Below are positions 43,992 through 54,056 of a stretch of 64,000 bases of DNA, piece after piece; the first letter of the stretch is position 1; each line of letters begins with the position of its first letter. The translations under genes and the position numbers were made by a program. The DNA comes from Helicobacter pylori Shi112 (lineage in GTDB: Bacteria > Campylobacterota > Campylobacteria > Campylobacterales > Helicobacteraceae), in the NCBI RefSeq assembly GCF_000277405.1, contig NC_017741.1, forward strand, positions 1,488,001-1,552,000, given 5' to 3'. The notes beneath the pieces are model-generated. The model ran no database searches. It was not told the DNA's origin and was given only the letters and a program-made list of their open reading frames with translations.

Positions 43992-45085
43992 GCGCTAGCC
44001 TTGCCTTTTTTAAAAGAAAAATAAAAAATCAAAAGCCCTAAGACTAAAAAGACTAAAAAGAACGCAAGCGGCATTAGAGAATTTAAAGATTCTGTAAAAT
44101 CCGTCTTATAATAGGCCTCTTGTAAAAAGAACTTCATAAAATGGCTAATAGGCAAGCAATGACTCCAGAAACTCCCAAAAATTTCCATGTTGTTTTGCGG
44201 GTAAGTAACCCCAGCAAACGCAAAGCTTGGAGCGGTATAGACTCCAATTGCGCCAGCGGTTTCAATAACGCTTTTTGAAACGCCATAAACCAACACCACA
44301 AAACCGCTCATAATGAGCGCCATTAAAACTACCGCCAAAAAGACCAACAACAAATGCGCATAATGCCCCTCCATGCCAATGCAATTAAAATAAAACGCCA
44401 TGCCCATCCCCCAAAAACTAAACACACACACATTCGCTAAAATACTGATTAAAAGCTCGCGCATGTTAGAGGTTTTTTGAATGAAATTGAGCATGCCAAT
44501 CGCAATAAAAATAAGCCACATGCAAGGCAGCATCACGCTTAAAAGGTATTGCGTGTAATTGTTTTCTTCATTGTATAGCGCATGCAATTGCAAAACAATA
44601 GGCATTGCTTGGGCTTTAGCAGAAATCAAATTGGAATCTCGCACTAAAGCTTTGGTGGCTAAGGTTTTAGCGTCCAAAGTCAAAGCGGTTTGTAAAAAAG
44701 CGTTTTTGAGCGTTTTCCCCACTAAAACATATTCCGCGTTATAATAAAAGGGCAAATCCACCTTTCGCCCCATTTTGATTTTTTTCTCTAAATCTTTAGG
44801 CAAAACTAACGCCCCATACACTTCAGCGGAGTTTAAAAAGCGTTTGGCTTCTAAAAGGCTAGCCACTTGGTATTTGATTTCAAGCGCGCTCGTTGCGCCT
44901 AATTCAAACGCTATCTGATGGCTTGTAGTGGTCTTATCCCAATCCACCACCACGATAGGGAGCTGTCTTGGGATTTCTTGTTTAAAGATTTGCGTGCCTA
45001 AAACCCCTAAACAAAAAGGCAATATAAAACACACGATAAACAAGAACTTGTCTTGTAAAACCCATGCGCTTATCAATCTGAACAA
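43988..45085 (-). CDS. ABC-2 type exporter permease (proximal of pair)
   Basis: This 365-residue paralogue of the next gene has the same layout: first helix near residue 12-33, periplasmic domain, C-terminal helices with SMLPCMWLIFIAIGMLNF and PISHFMKFFLQEAYY. The pair probably forms a heterodimeric permease connecting to the HlyD-type adaptor and TolC-type channel upstream. It begins 11 bases after the adaptor gene. Confidence 0.85.
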   Translation of the reverse strand: MFRLISAWVLQDKFLFIVCFILPFCLGVLGTQIFKQEIPRQLPIVVVDWDKTTTSHQIAFELGATSALEIKYQVASLLEAKRFLNSAEVYGALVLPKDLEKKIKMGRKVDLPFYYNAEYVLVGKTLKNAFLQTALTLDAKTLATKALVRDSNLISAKAQAMPIVLQLHALYNEENNYTQYLLSVMLPCMWLIFIAIGMLNFIQKTSNMRELLISILANVCVFSFWGMGMAFYFNCIGMEGHYAHLLLVFLAVVLMALIMSGFVVLVYGVSKSVIETAGAIGVYTAPSFAFAGVTYPQNNMEIFGSFWSHCLPISHFMKFFLQEAYYKTDFTESLNSLMPLAFFLVFLVLGLLIFYFSFKKGKASA

Positions 45086-45096
45086 AACAATCCTTT

Positions 45097-46086
45097 CTAA
45101 GGCTTAATGGTAACTAACACGCTCATCCCTACCCTAAAATTTTCCAGCTTTTCTAAGGGTATGGCCTCCACTTCATAACTTTTCATGTCATAAGTGTTGG
45201 AATTATTCGTCGCTTTCCAGGTCGCAAAATCCCCCATCACGCTCAAGTATTTGACCCTGAATTTCGCGCTTTTTTTCAACGCCGGGATATAACCTTCAAA
45301 TTCCTTGCCCACCTTAAACTCGTTCAAATACTTTTCAGGAACGCTGATTTTTAACCAACTATCCTTTAAATCTATCATTAAAACCACAGGAAAGCCTTTC
45401 GGGCTAAGCTCGCCACCGCTTAAAAGCACATTACTCACTTCCCCATCAATTGGGGCTGTAGCTTTGACATCTTTTAAATAGGATTCCACTTCATTCACTT
45501 GCCCTAAAGCCGCGCTCTCTTTAGCCTTAGCGGCAATCTTGCTTTCAGAGCTCGCCCCCCCTAAAGCCATTTTATACTTTTGGTAAGCCGCGCTCTCGTT
45601 GTATTTAGTGCTTTCATAAGCCGCATAGGCTTCATCGCGCTTTTGCAAACTCGCCACGCCATTATCATACAAATCCTGAACACGCTTATAAGTCTCTTTG
45701 GCTAAAGTCGCTTGAGATTTTGCCGCTTGCCAAATATCTCTTGCAGAATTGATCGTTTCATCTCTTGAGCCTCTTTTGACTTCATCGCTAAGCGCTTTAG
45801 CGGCTTTATGCCCGGCTTCAGCTTGAGCAAGCTTGGCTTCTAATTCAGGGCTAGAAATGCTAAAAACCAAATCGCCCTTTTTAATGTGATCGCCTTTTTT
45901 GACAAACACCTTTTCAATGCGGCCAGGGACTTTGGAGCTCACGCTGTATTCTCTGGCCTCCAAAAACCCTTGTAACACTTCAGCCTTAGGGCGGTAGGCT
46001 AAATAAAAAAGCACGATTAGCCCTAATAATAAAGCCCCACTCCCTGTAAGAATCGCTTTATTTTTATCCAACATGCTATTTGACAT
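45097..46086 (-). CDS. HlyD-family periplasmic adaptor of an exporter
   Basis: This 329-residue membrane fusion protein has an N-terminal anchor (about 15-32), a split lipoyl domain (RIEKVFVKKGDHIKKGDLVFSI and IDGEVSNVLLSGGEL), an alpha-hairpin (about 85-200), and a beta-barrel. ATG at 46086 (MSNSMLDKNKA) is used; the open frame runs 13 codons further into the TolC-like gene. It links inner membrane permeases to the outer membrane channel. Confidence 0.9.
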   Translation of the reverse strand: MSNSMLDKNKAILTGSGALLLGLIVLFYLAYRPKAEVLQGFLEAREYSVSSKVPGRIEKVFVKKGDHIKKGDLVFSISSPELEAKLAQAEAGHKAAKALSDEVKRGSRDETINSARDIWQAAKSQATLAKETYKRVQDLYDNGVASLQKRDEAYAAYESTKYNESAAYQKYKMALGGASSESKIAAKAKESAALGQVNEVESYLKDVKATAPIDGEVSNVLLSGGELSPKGFPVVLMIDLKDSWLKISVPEKYLNEFKVGKEFEGYIPALKKSAKFRVKYLSVMGDFATWKATNNSNTYDMKSYEVEAIPLEKLENFRVGMSVLVTIKP

Positions 46087-46096
46087 GATTTTTTCC

Positions 46097-47629
46097 TTAA
46101 TAAACAAATTCATAAAATAAATCAATATGATCGCTTAACGCCATTAAATTCGCTAATGAAACAATGTATTTATAAGCCACGCTTTTTTGCTCCACAATGA
46201 TAGAAGAAAGCGTGTTCCTCGCGTCAATGACTTGAGCGTTCGTGCTTAAGCCTTGTAAAAAGGCTTGCTCTTGGAGTTTTAAATTTTCCTTGGCTAATTC
46301 CACGCTAGAAATCAAGCTTTTGTATTCTTTCAAATAAGAAAGCGTCTCTTTATAAGTCTTATCCACTAACAATTCCATGTTTTTTTTAGCCTGGATTTGC
46401 TCGCTACTAGCTTGCAACTCCGCTAATTTGCTCGCTTGGTATTTTTGGATACGCCCTGTGGGGGAGAGTATGGGCATGCGCCCGGCCACGCCCACAAACC
46501 AACTAGGGATCATGTCTTCAAACACCGAATTGTTTTGTTTCATGAGGTAAGAGCCAAAAAAATGCACTTGGGGCAAGAATTTAGCGATCTGAAGTTTCGT
46601 GTTTTCTTTAGAAATTTGAATCTGATTTTCTAAAGTCTTTAAAACCGGGTAAGAATTGAGCGTGGAAGCAACAAAAAAACTCAAATCGGGCAGATTTTTC
46701 TCTGTGTGGATCTCTAATTTGCTTGAAGGCTCTAGATCGTCTTTGCTAGACAAAATGGAATTGAACGAGAGTTGCGAAACTTCTAACACATCTTTAGCCT
46801 TAACGCTAGCGATATGGGCCTTATCATAAGCCACTTGAGCGCCTAAGGTTTCTACCCTAGCGATTTGCCCTACTTTTTGCATTTTTAAAGCGTTTTGGAA
46901 ATGCTTATAATGGCCTTTTTCCACTTCTTCTAAAGTTTCAGCCACTTCTGCGTTTAACACCATGCCATAATACACGCTCACAAGCTCTTGAAAAGTGGAA
47001 AGCTTTTTCAAACGATACACTTCGTTAGCGTCTTTTTGCATCAGATCCGCAATGCGCACCATCGTGAATCTTGCCCCACCCATATAAAGGGGATAAATAA
47101 TGCTCAAAGCCCCAATCACTACATTTTGCTTAGAAAACAATAAGGGGGATTCTAAAGTACTGCTCAAAGCCCCAAAACCTTGCATCACCCCTTGCATGCC
47201 CGCTTGGATTTGAGGGGTTAATACTTGAGGGGGGATATTTTGCTGAATGTTTTGCAAGCCTTGATGGATCTGGTTGGTGGCTTTTTGCACGCCCGGTTGT
47301 TTTTGGCTGGCAAAATCCATTTTAATAGGGTTAGAGAGATACACGTAAAAAGCGCTCAAATCAATTTGAGGCAAAAAAGAAAGTTTAGCCGCTAATTTCA
47401 TTTTATTCGCTCGCTTAATGGCGTATTCTTGTGCATGCAAGCCTTCATGGTTAGACAATACCCTAGTCCATGCGTTTTTTAAAGAGAGTTTTTGAGCGTT
47501 AGGATGGTTCAAAGGCACGCTGTCTTCAGCCATGCTCAAAGAAGAAAGATCGGTTTTAGAAACTCCATCAACAGCGTTCAAAGAGCTAATGAATAACAAG
47601 CTCAATACAAAGAGGGTTGTTTTTTTCAT
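46097..47629 (-). CDS. TolC-like outer membrane efflux protein
   Basis: This 510-residue protein has a signal peptide ending in LNAVDG and two OEP domains with long helices (QELVSVYYGMVLNAEVAETL and the C-terminal LKEYKSLISSVELAKENL). From memory it is one of several TolC homologues of H. pylori, and the one associated with an ABC-2 pair rather than an RND pump. It is the first gene of the exporter operon, two bases after the CBS-domain gene's stop. Confidence 0.9.
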   Translation of the reverse strand: MKKTTLFVLSLLFISSLNAVDGVSKTDLSSLSMAEDSVPLNHPNAQKLSLKNAWTRVLSNHEGLHAQEYAIKRANKMKLAAKLSFLPQIDLSAFYVYLSNPIKMDFASQKQPGVQKATNQIHQGLQNIQQNIPPQVLTPQIQAGMQGVMQGFGALSSTLESPLLFSKQNVVIGALSIIYPLYMGGARFTMVRIADLMQKDANEVYRLKKLSTFQELVSVYYGMVLNAEVAETLEEVEKGHYKHFQNALKMQKVGQIARVETLGAQVAYDKAHIASVKAKDVLEVSQLSFNSILSSKDDLEPSSKLEIHTEKNLPDLSFFVASTLNSYPVLKTLENQIQISKENTKLQIAKFLPQVHFFGSYLMKQNNSVFEDMIPSWFVGVAGRMPILSPTGRIQKYQASKLAELQASSEQIQAKKNMELLVDKTYKETLSYLKEYKSLISSVELAKENLKLQEQAFLQGLSTNAQVIDARNTLSSIIVEQKSVAYKYIVSLANLMALSDHIDLFYEFVY

Positions 47630-47631
47630 GC

Positions 47632-48975
47632 TTAATTTTCTCCCTGATCTTTTTTGCTCGCTTTTAAGCGTTTTATCCTAGCCCCATCCACGCTTAAGAC
47701 TTCAAAGGCATACCCATGCGAAATGATTATATCCCCCTCCATAGGCATGCGTTCTAACAAGCTAAAAACATAGCCCCCAAGCGTTACCTGCTCGCATTCT
47801 TTATCAAATTCAATGTGAAGCACTTCTTCTACGCTCTCTAAATCCAGCATGCCCTCTAATTCAAACACACCCTCTTCAAGCTTGTTCACGCCCTCTTGCT
47901 TCAAATCATGTTCGTCGCTAATCTCACCCATGATCTCTTCAATAATGTCTTCCATAGTGAGCAACCCGGCCGTGCCGCCGTATTCATCAATCACCAAAGC
48001 GGTATGGATCTGCTCTTTTTTCATTTTAATAAGGATTTGAGAAATGGAAGCGCTTTCGGGGACGATGATCATTTTCCTAACGATTTGCTTGAAATCATGC
48101 ATTTTAGGGGTAAAAATAGAGCGAGAAAGCAAGTCCTTAATATGCACCATGCCGATAATGTTATCCTTAGAACCCTTACAATAGGGGTAGCGCGTGAAGC
48201 GGCTTTTTAAAACAATGTCTATATTTTCTTCATAGCTGTTTTCTTCGTCCAAACACACCATGTCTTTTCGTGGGGTCATGATTTCTTTAGCGCTCGTGTC
48301 AGAAAAATCCACTGCGTTTTTAATGATTTCGCCCTCCACTGAATCAATAATACCCTCTCTCAAACTCTCGCCCACAATGATCTTTAACTCTTCTTCAGAA
48401 TGCGTGCCGTCATGCTCTTTAGGATTGATGCCCACTTTTTTTAAAAAGAAATGAGCGATCACATCAAATAGGCGCACCACCGGATAAAACACGACCCAAA
48501 ACACATGCAAGGGGCGCGCGGCAAAAAGAGCGGCTTTTTCAGATTTAGCGATCGCTAAAGATTTAGGCACAATCTCGCCCAGCACGACATGCAAAAAAGT
48601 GATGCTTAAAAACGCTATAACCACGCTCATTGAATGGATGAAAATAGGATTTTCTCTCAAATCCATAGACTCAAACAGCGCGGCTAACAATTTTGCGATA
48701 GCGGGCTCACCCACCCAGCCTAAAGCTAATGAAGAAAGGGTGATGCCTAACTGCGTTGCGCTCAAATAAGTGTCTAGTCTTTGACTCATCTTTAAAGCGA
48801 GTTTAGCGTTGGAATTACCGATTCTAACCAGCTCTTCTAAGCGGGTTTTACGCACTTTCACAAGGGCAAACTCTGAAAGCACAAAAAAAGCGTTCAACAG
48901 CACCAATAAAAAAGCAACCATCAACATCAGAATTGATTCAGACGGATCCAAATAAGCTCCTTGATTCCTCCCCAT
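47632..48975 (-). CDS. CNNM/CorC-family membrane protein with CBS domains
   Basis: This 447-residue protein has an N-terminal DUF21/CNNM membrane domain (LLNAFFVLSEFALVKVR and following helices), a tandem CBS pair (IGMVHIKDLL and ALVIDEYGGTAGLLTMEDI), and a C-terminal CorC_HlyC domain (LGGYVFSLLERMP). Older annotation is haemolysin; the family is now linked to magnesium or cobalt transport. It begins 92 bases beyond the phosphate permease and precedes the exporter operon. Confidence 0.9.
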   Translation of the reverse strand: MGRNQGAYLDPSESILMLMVAFLLVLLNAFFVLSEFALVKVRKTRLEELVRIGNSNAKLALKMSQRLDTYLSATQLGITLSSLALGWVGEPAIAKLLAALFESMDLRENPIFIHSMSVVIAFLSITFLHVVLGEIVPKSLAIAKSEKAALFAARPLHVFWVVFYPVVRLFDVIAHFFLKKVGINPKEHDGTHSEEELKIIVGESLREGIIDSVEGEIIKNAVDFSDTSAKEIMTPRKDMVCLDEENSYEENIDIVLKSRFTRYPYCKGSKDNIIGMVHIKDLLSRSIFTPKMHDFKQIVRKMIIVPESASISQILIKMKKEQIHTALVIDEYGGTAGLLTMEDIIEEIMGEISDEHDLKQEGVNKLEEGVFELEGMLDLESVEEVLHIEFDKECEQVTLGGYVFSLLERMPMEGDIIISHGYAFEVLSVDGARIKRLKASKKDQGEN

Positions 48976-49067
48976 GACTTTAAACCTAAATATAAAATAA
49001 ATATAAAATCCTAGAATTTTAACATAAAAGATTAAGCCTAACTTTAAAAATCAAGCCCTTAAAAACC

Positions 49068-50669
49068 CTAGAAATACTTTTCTATAAAACCAAGAGCCAC
49101 AAAAAGAATCGCCCCCAAAAGCGCAGAAACCGGCACGGTTACAAGCCAAGCGGTAACAATCTTTTTTAAAATGGAGCGTTTGATCACTTCTTCTTTATAC
49201 ACTTTTTTAAGCGACTTTTTTTCTTTCTTTTTCAATTCCAAAGCGATGGCGGTGTTCTTGCTTTTTTTCAAGCTCTCTAGCATGAGCGATTTTTCTTTCA
49301 AGTTGGCTTTATCAAAGCGCTCTAAAAAGCCTTCAATTTCTTCTAAATCTTCCCCAAAGTGCGCCGCTACAATGTTGTCTCTGATCCTAGCAAAACGCCT
49401 TCTTGATTGCTCTCTTAAGCGCTCCCTTAAAAAGCCCACCCCAAACACCGCGCCCACCACAATATGCGTAGAGCTCACGGGCAAGCCTAATTGAGAGGCT
49501 AAAAGCACGGTGATAACCGCAGAAAGCGCGATGCAAAAAGCTTGCATTTTGTCTAATTCTGTGATTTCAGACCCCACCGTTTTAATGAGCTTTGGCCCAT
49601 ACAAACTCAAGCCTAAAGCAATCCCAGCTGCCCCCACTACCATAATCCACAACGGCACAGAGCTTAAAGTATTCCCCATAGGGCTATTTGCATCTTCTAA
49701 AGTTTGACTGATGGCCGCTAATGGGCCTATAGCGTTAGCCACATCATTAGCCCCATGCGCAAAGCTTAAAAGCGCAGCGGCAAAAATCAAAGGGATATTG
49801 AAAAGTTCATTAATGCTTTCATGGCTATTTTCTAATTGTGGGGCTTTCTTTAACACAAACCTTTTAAAAAGGATAAAGATTAAAAGCGCAAGGATACAGC
49901 CGCAAGCCAGTTGGATTTCAAAATTCAGCGCATAGAGGCGTTTTAAAACCTTAACAATCAAATACCAGCTAAATGTTAAGCTCATCAACGCTACCAAGTA
50001 AGGCACGACCTTTAAAGCCGCGCTCTTTTTATCTTCTTTATAAGCGATAGTCTTTTTAATGAGCATTAAAAAAAACATGGCTATCAAAGCCCCCATTAAA
50101 GGCGAAACCACCCAACTGGCCACAATACCTGATAAAAAATGCCAATTGACAGCAGACATTCCAGCTGCTGCCATTCCAGCCCCCATAATCCCCCCCACCA
50201 CAGAGTGTGAAGTGGAAACGGGAGCGCCAATTAAAGTGGCTACATGCAACCACAATGCCCCACTCAAAAGGCTAGCCAACATGACATTGATGAAAACATG
50301 CGCATCATTAATGGATTCAGGCGAAACGATACGACCCTTAATCGTAGAAACCACTTCCCCCCCAGCAATGATCGCTCCAAGCATTTCACAAACCCCGGCA
50401 ATCAAAATCGCCCCGCCCATGCTAATGGCTTTAGAGCCTACGGCAGGGCCGACATTATTGGACACATCATTTGCGCCAATATTCATCGCCATATACCCCC
50501 CAATCACAGCCGCAAAGATGAGCAACAATCCCTTAGAATTAGCCTGCCCAAAAATAAGAGCGAGCAAAGCAGTGCCAATGAGAAACAAAAGAGCGAGAGC
50601 GATCTTTAAAGTGTCTTTTTGGAGTTTTTTAGAAGCTTTTTCAAACTCCTTGATGTTTTTAATTTCCAT
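49068..50669 (-). CDS. pit: PiT-family inorganic phosphate permease
   Basis: This 533-residue transporter has two inverted halves, each with the PiT signature: GANDVSNNVGPAVGS near the N-terminus and GANDVANAIGPLAA in the second half. There are about ten to twelve membrane segments with a charged cytoplasmic region near 420-490. It is probably a low-affinity proton/phosphate symporter. It is divergent from nfu; the 140-bp gap has a possible -10 TAGAAT on the minus strand (50690-50695). Confidence 0.95.
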   Translation of the reverse strand: MEIKNIKEFEKASKKLQKDTLKIALALLFLIGTALLALIFGQANSKGLLLIFAAVIGGYMAMNIGANDVSNNVGPAVGSKAISMGGAILIAGVCEMLGAIIAGGEVVSTIKGRIVSPESINDAHVFINVMLASLLSGALWLHVATLIGAPVSTSHSVVGGIMGAGMAAAGMSAVNWHFLSGIVASWVVSPLMGALIAMFFLMLIKKTIAYKEDKKSAALKVVPYLVALMSLTFSWYLIVKVLKRLYALNFEIQLACGCILALLIFILFKRFVLKKAPQLENSHESINELFNIPLIFAAALLSFAHGANDVANAIGPLAAISQTLEDANSPMGNTLSSVPLWIMVVGAAGIALGLSLYGPKLIKTVGSEITELDKMQAFCIALSAVITVLLASQLGLPVSSTHIVVGAVFGVGFLRERLREQSRRRFARIRDNIVAAHFGEDLEEIEGFLERFDKANLKEKSLMLESLKKSKNTAIALELKKKEKKSLKKVYKEEVIKRSILKKIVTAWLVTVPVSALLGAILFVALGFIEKYF

Positions 50670-50808
50670 ATCGTCATAAAAACCTTATTCTAATAGTGGT
50701 TTTATTCTATCCAATTAGCCCTTGAGCCACTCTTAAAAAGCGTTGTTTGATAAAAATGGCTCATTATATGGTATCTTAAAGTAAAATTTTAAAAGAGAGT
50801 TTTAAAAA

Positions 50809-51078
50809 ATGATAGAATTTAGCGATGAAGATTTACAAAAACCGGTGCGTATTGTGATAGAAAAAATCCGCCCTTACTTGCTCAAAGATGGCGGTAATAT
50901 TGAAGTGTTAGGGGTGAAAAGCATGAAAATTTATGTGGCTTTAGAGGGAGCGTGTAAAACTTGCTCTAGCAGTAAAATCACTTTAAAAAATGTCATTGAA
51001 AGGCAGCTTAAAACGGATATTCACCCCAATTTAGAAGTGGTGTGCTTAGAAAACGCTAAGGAGTTTCACGAGCTTTAA
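50809..51078 (+). CDS. nfu: Nfu-type iron-sulfur cluster carrier
   Basis: This 89-residue protein is a stand-alone NifU C-terminal (Nfu) domain: LLKDGGNIEVLGV followed by CKTC (a CxxC pair) in GACKTCSSSKITLKNVIE. It would carry 4Fe-4S clusters to target enzymes. The true NifU/NifS pair is not in this window. It heads the nfu-HP1493-murE-tal group, with AAGAGAG before the ATG. Confidence 0.93.
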   Translation: MIEFSDEDLQKPVRIVIEKIRPYLLKDGGNIEVLGVKSMKIYVALEGACKTCSSSKITLKNVIERQLKTDIHPNLEVVCLENAKEFHEL

Positions 51079-51089
51079 GGATTATAGGC

Positions 51090-51701
51090 ATGCAGAAGTT
51101 TGATTATGAATTTAAAAAGCGCGCGTTGGTTAAAGAGGGATTTTTAGCGTTCAAACAAGCCCATTACGCTGAAGCGTTACGCCTTTTTTCTGAAGTGTTG
51201 TTTTTGGATAAAGACAACCAAAAAGCCAAAATAGGGGCGTTATTGAGCGATATAGCTAAAGATTTCCCTAAAGAAGCCCATAGCTTTTATGAATTGTATC
51301 AAAGCCTGATCGCTATGCAAAAACGAAGTTTAAAAAACCAGGCTGAAGAGCAAATCATCAATTTGATCGCTTCTTTTGATGAGGGGCTAAACCAAATGGC
51401 TGAAAAGATTGATGCGCAAATTTCTCAAAAAAGCGAAGAATTGAATGGCATTTTGTATGCGGATTTCAAACGCTTGAGCTTGGAGCGCGGCTTTAAGGAA
51501 GCGTTTGAAGATTTGATGTTCAGCTCTAGGGTGATTTTTGACAATAAAGAGGATTTTTATGAATTTTTGAAAGAATTGAACCATCATGGCTATTATGAAT
51601 TAGCGATAAATTACATTGAAAACATGCATGAAGATTCTTTTATTTACGATAATTTTTTGCGCTCTCTTTTAGAAGACGCTCTCAAATCCAATAAGGCTTA
51701 A
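51090..51701 (+). CDS. Conserved TPR-like helical protein of unknown function
   Basis: This 203-residue, all-helical cytoplasmic protein has one TPR-like pair near the N-terminus (EGFLAFKQAHYAEALRLFSE) and a long coiled-coil-like helix (about 85-125). It has no signal peptide or catalytic motif. It lies 11 bases after nfu and four before murE, so it is co-transcribed with both. Function not recognised. Confidence 0.8.
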   Translation: MQKFDYEFKKRALVKEGFLAFKQAHYAEALRLFSEVLFLDKDNQKAKIGALLSDIAKDFPKEAHSFYELYQSLIAMQKRSLKNQAEEQIINLIASFDEGLNQMAEKIDAQISQKSEELNGILYADFKRLSLERGFKEAFEDLMFSSRVIFDNKEDFYEFLKELNHHGYYELAINYIENMHEDSFIYDNFLRSLLEDALKSNKA

Positions 51702-51704
51702 AGA

Positions 51705-53048
51705 ATGAAGCTTAAAAAAACCCTGACTTATCAAAACCACACCTATTCTTTTTTAAGCGATAACACGCATGAAGTTTTAGAAAACCCTAAAGAAATCCTT
51801 TTTGTCAAAACGCCTTTAAATGAAAAATACTCTCCTTTCATTGCAGAAAAAAACCTGGCTATTTTAGATTTTAACGAGCTTAAAAACTATTTTGACTTTA
51901 AAATGAAAATTGTAGGGATTACTGGCACTAATGGCAAAACGACCACAGCGAGCTTGATGTATTCCTTACTCTTAGATTTGAATAAAAAGACCGCTCTTTT
52001 AGGCACAAGAGGGTTTTTTATCAACGACAAACGAATCAAAGAAAAGGGCTTGACCACGCCCACTCTTTTAGAGCTTTATAGCGATTTAGAAGAAGCGATG
52101 CGTTTAAAATGCGAATACTTTATTATGGAAGTGAGCTCCCATGCGATTGTCCAAAAGCGCATTGCCGGGCTTGATTTTGCCCTTAAAATCCTCACTAATA
52201 TCACAAGCGATCATTTAGATTTCCACGAAAGCATAGAAAATTACAAAGACGCTAAAAACAGCTTTTTTAAAGATGAGGGCTTGAAAGTGATCAACAGAGA
52301 TGAAACAAACTCCCTTTTTAACCCCATTAACGCGCACACTTACGCGCTGGATAAAAAAGCGCATTTAAACATTCAAGCCTTTTCGCTCACCCCCTCCATT
52401 AGCGCATCTTTATGCTACCAACAAGATTTAAGAAATCCCAATCTCAAAGAAATCGCCCTCATCCATTCCCCCCTTTTAGGGCGTTACAACCTTTATAATA
52501 TCTTAGCGGGCGTTTTAGGGGTCAAATTACTCACCCAATTAGCGCTAGAAGCGATTGCGCCGCTATTAGAAAACTTTTATGGGGTTAAGGGGCGTTTGGA
52601 AATTGTGCATTCTAAACCTTTAGTGATCGTGGATTTTGCCCACACCATAGACGGCATGCAACAAGTCTTTGAAAGCTTTAAAAACCAAAAAATCACCGCT
52701 CTTTTTGGAGCAGGGGGTGATAGGGACAAGACCAAGCGCCCTAAAATGGGAGAGGTAGCGAGTTATTACGCTCATAAAATTATCTTAACTTCAGACAATC
52801 CTAGAAGCGAAAACGAAGAAGACATTATTAAGGATATTTTAAAAGGTATCAGCGATTCTTCTAAAGTGGTTATAGAAAAAGACCGAAAAAAAGCCATTTT
52901 AAACGCTTTAGAAAATTTAAAAGACGATGAGGTGTTATTGATTTTAGGCAAGGGCGATGAAAGCACTCAAATCTTTAAAGACAAGACGATTTTTTTTAGC
53001 GACCAGGAAGTCGTTAAAAGCTATTACCAACATTTAAAACAAGGATAA
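51705..53048 (+). CDS. murE: UDP-MurNAc-tripeptide synthetase (meso-DAP adding)
   Basis: This 447-residue Mur ligase adds meso-diaminopimelate to UDP-MurNAc-L-Ala-D-Glu. The ATP loop is [13 protein letters not shown], the diaminopimelate-recognition motif DNPR is present in [11 protein letters not shown], and the carbamylated-lysine region is in the centre. It is shorter than E. coli MurE because the N-terminal UDP-binding domain is compact. It overlaps the operon with tal, three bases away. Confidence 0.96.
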   Translation: MKLKKTLTYQNHTYSFLSDNTHEVLENPKEILFVKTPLNEKYSPFIAEKNLAILDFNELKNYFDFKMKIVGITGTNGKTTTASLMYSLLLDLNKKTALLGTRGFFINDKRIKEKGLTTPTLLELYSDLEEAMRLKCEYFIMEVSSHAIVQKRIAGLDFALKILTNITSDHLDFHESIENYKDAKNSFFKDEGLKVINRDETNSLFNPINAHTYALDKKAHLNIQAFSLTPSISASLCYQQDLRNPNLKEIALIHSPLLGRYNLYNILAGVLGVKLLTQLALEAIAPLLENFYGVKGRLEIVHSKPLVIVDFAHTIDGMQQVFESFKNQKITALFGAGGDRDKTKRPKMGEVASYYAHKIILTSDNPRSENEEDIIKDILKGISDSSKVVIEKDRKKAILNALENLKDDEVLLILGKGDESTQIFKDKTIFFSDQEVVKSYYQHLKQG

Positions 53049-53051
53049 AAC

Positions 53052-54002
53052 ATGCAAGAATTCAGTTTGTGGTGCGATTTTATTGAGAGGGATTTTTTAG
53101 AAAACGACTTTTTAAAGCTCATTAATAAGGGGGCTATTTGCGGGGCGACGAGTAACCCTAGTCTGTTTTGCGAAGCGATCACAAAAAGCGCGTTTTATAA
53201 AGATGAAATCGCTAAGCTCAAAGGCAAAAAAGCTAAAGAAATTTATGAAACCCTAGCGCTAAAGGATATTTTACAAGCTTCTAGCGCGTTGATGCCTTTA
53301 TATGAAAAAGACCCTAACAATGGCTACATTAGCCTAGAAATTGACCCTTTTTTAGAAGATGATGCCCCTAAAAGCATTGATGAAGCCAAGCGCTTATTCA
53401 AAACATTAAACCGCCCTAATGTGATGATTAAAGTCCCGGCGAGTGAGAGCGGGCTTGAAGTAATTAGCGCTTTAACTAAAGCCTCTATCCCTGTTAATGC
53501 AACTTTAGTCTTTTCGCCTAAAATCGCTAGAAAAACCGCTCAAATCTTAGCCAAAGAAGCGCAAAAAAGAGCGGTCATTAGCGTGTTTGTTTCACGATTT
53601 GACAAAGAAATAGACCCTTTAGTGCCAAAAAATTTGCAAGCTAAAAGCGGGATTATCAACGCTACCGAGTGCTATTACCAAATTAATCAGCATGCTAATA
53701 AGCTAACAAGCGCTCTTTTTGCCTCCACAGGCGTTAAATCCAACGCCTTAGCTAAAGATTATTACATTAAAGCGCTGTGTTTTAAAAACTCTATCAATAC
53801 AGCCCCCCTAGAGGCTTTAAACGCTTATTTGCTTGACCCAAACACCGAGTATCAAACCCCTTTAAAGATTACAGAAATTGAAGCGTTTAAAAAAGAACTA
53901 AAAGTGCACAACATTGATTTAGAAAACACCGCTCAAAAACTCCTTAAAGAAGGCTTGATAGCGTTCAAACAATCCTTTGAAAAGCTTTTAAGCAGTTTTT
54001 GA
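53052..54002 (+). CDS. tal: Transaldolase
   Basis: This 316-residue transaldolase of the pentose phosphate pathway has the N-terminal GATSNPSLF motif and the Schiff-base lysine in [13 protein letters not shown]. The second half (LVFSPKIA and [11 protein letters not shown]) follows the family. It lies downstream of murE with no gap, then 54 bases separate it from rplY. Confidence 0.95.
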   Translation: MQEFSLWCDFIERDFLENDFLKLINKGAICGATSNPSLFCEAITKSAFYKDEIAKLKGKKAKEIYETLALKDILQASSALMPLYEKDPNNGYISLEIDPFLEDDAPKSIDEAKRLFKTLNRPNVMIKVPASESGLEVISALTKASIPVNATLVFSPKIARKTAQILAKEAQKRAVISVFVSRFDKEIDPLVPKNLQAKSGIINATECYYQINQHANKLTSALFASTGVKSNALAKDYYIKALCFKNSINTAPLEALNAYLLDPNTEYQTPLKITEIEAFKKELKVHNIDLENTAQKLLKEGLIAFKQSFEKLLSSF

Positions 54003-54006
54003 TTTT

Positions 54007-54044
54007 TAAGGGTTTTTTGGATAGAATAAGCCCTTATTTTATTT
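54007..54044 (+). terminator. Candidate terminator after tal, overlapping an rplY promoter
   Basis: TAAGGG (54007-54012) pairs with CCCTTA (54031-54036), followed by TTTTATTTT, a weak intrinsic terminator with a long loop. Inside the loop TAGAAT (54022-54027) could be a -10 box for rplY. AAAGGA six bases before the rplY ATG follows. Confidence 0.35.
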
Positions 54045-54056
54045 TAAAGGATTGAC

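Noticed and set aside
50059-50679. Plus-strand open frames of 206 and 121 codons opposite the phosphate permease
   Set aside because: They mirror a PiT permease with intact signatures; the Pro/Ala/Thr-rich composition is a reading artefact of the membrane-protein codons.
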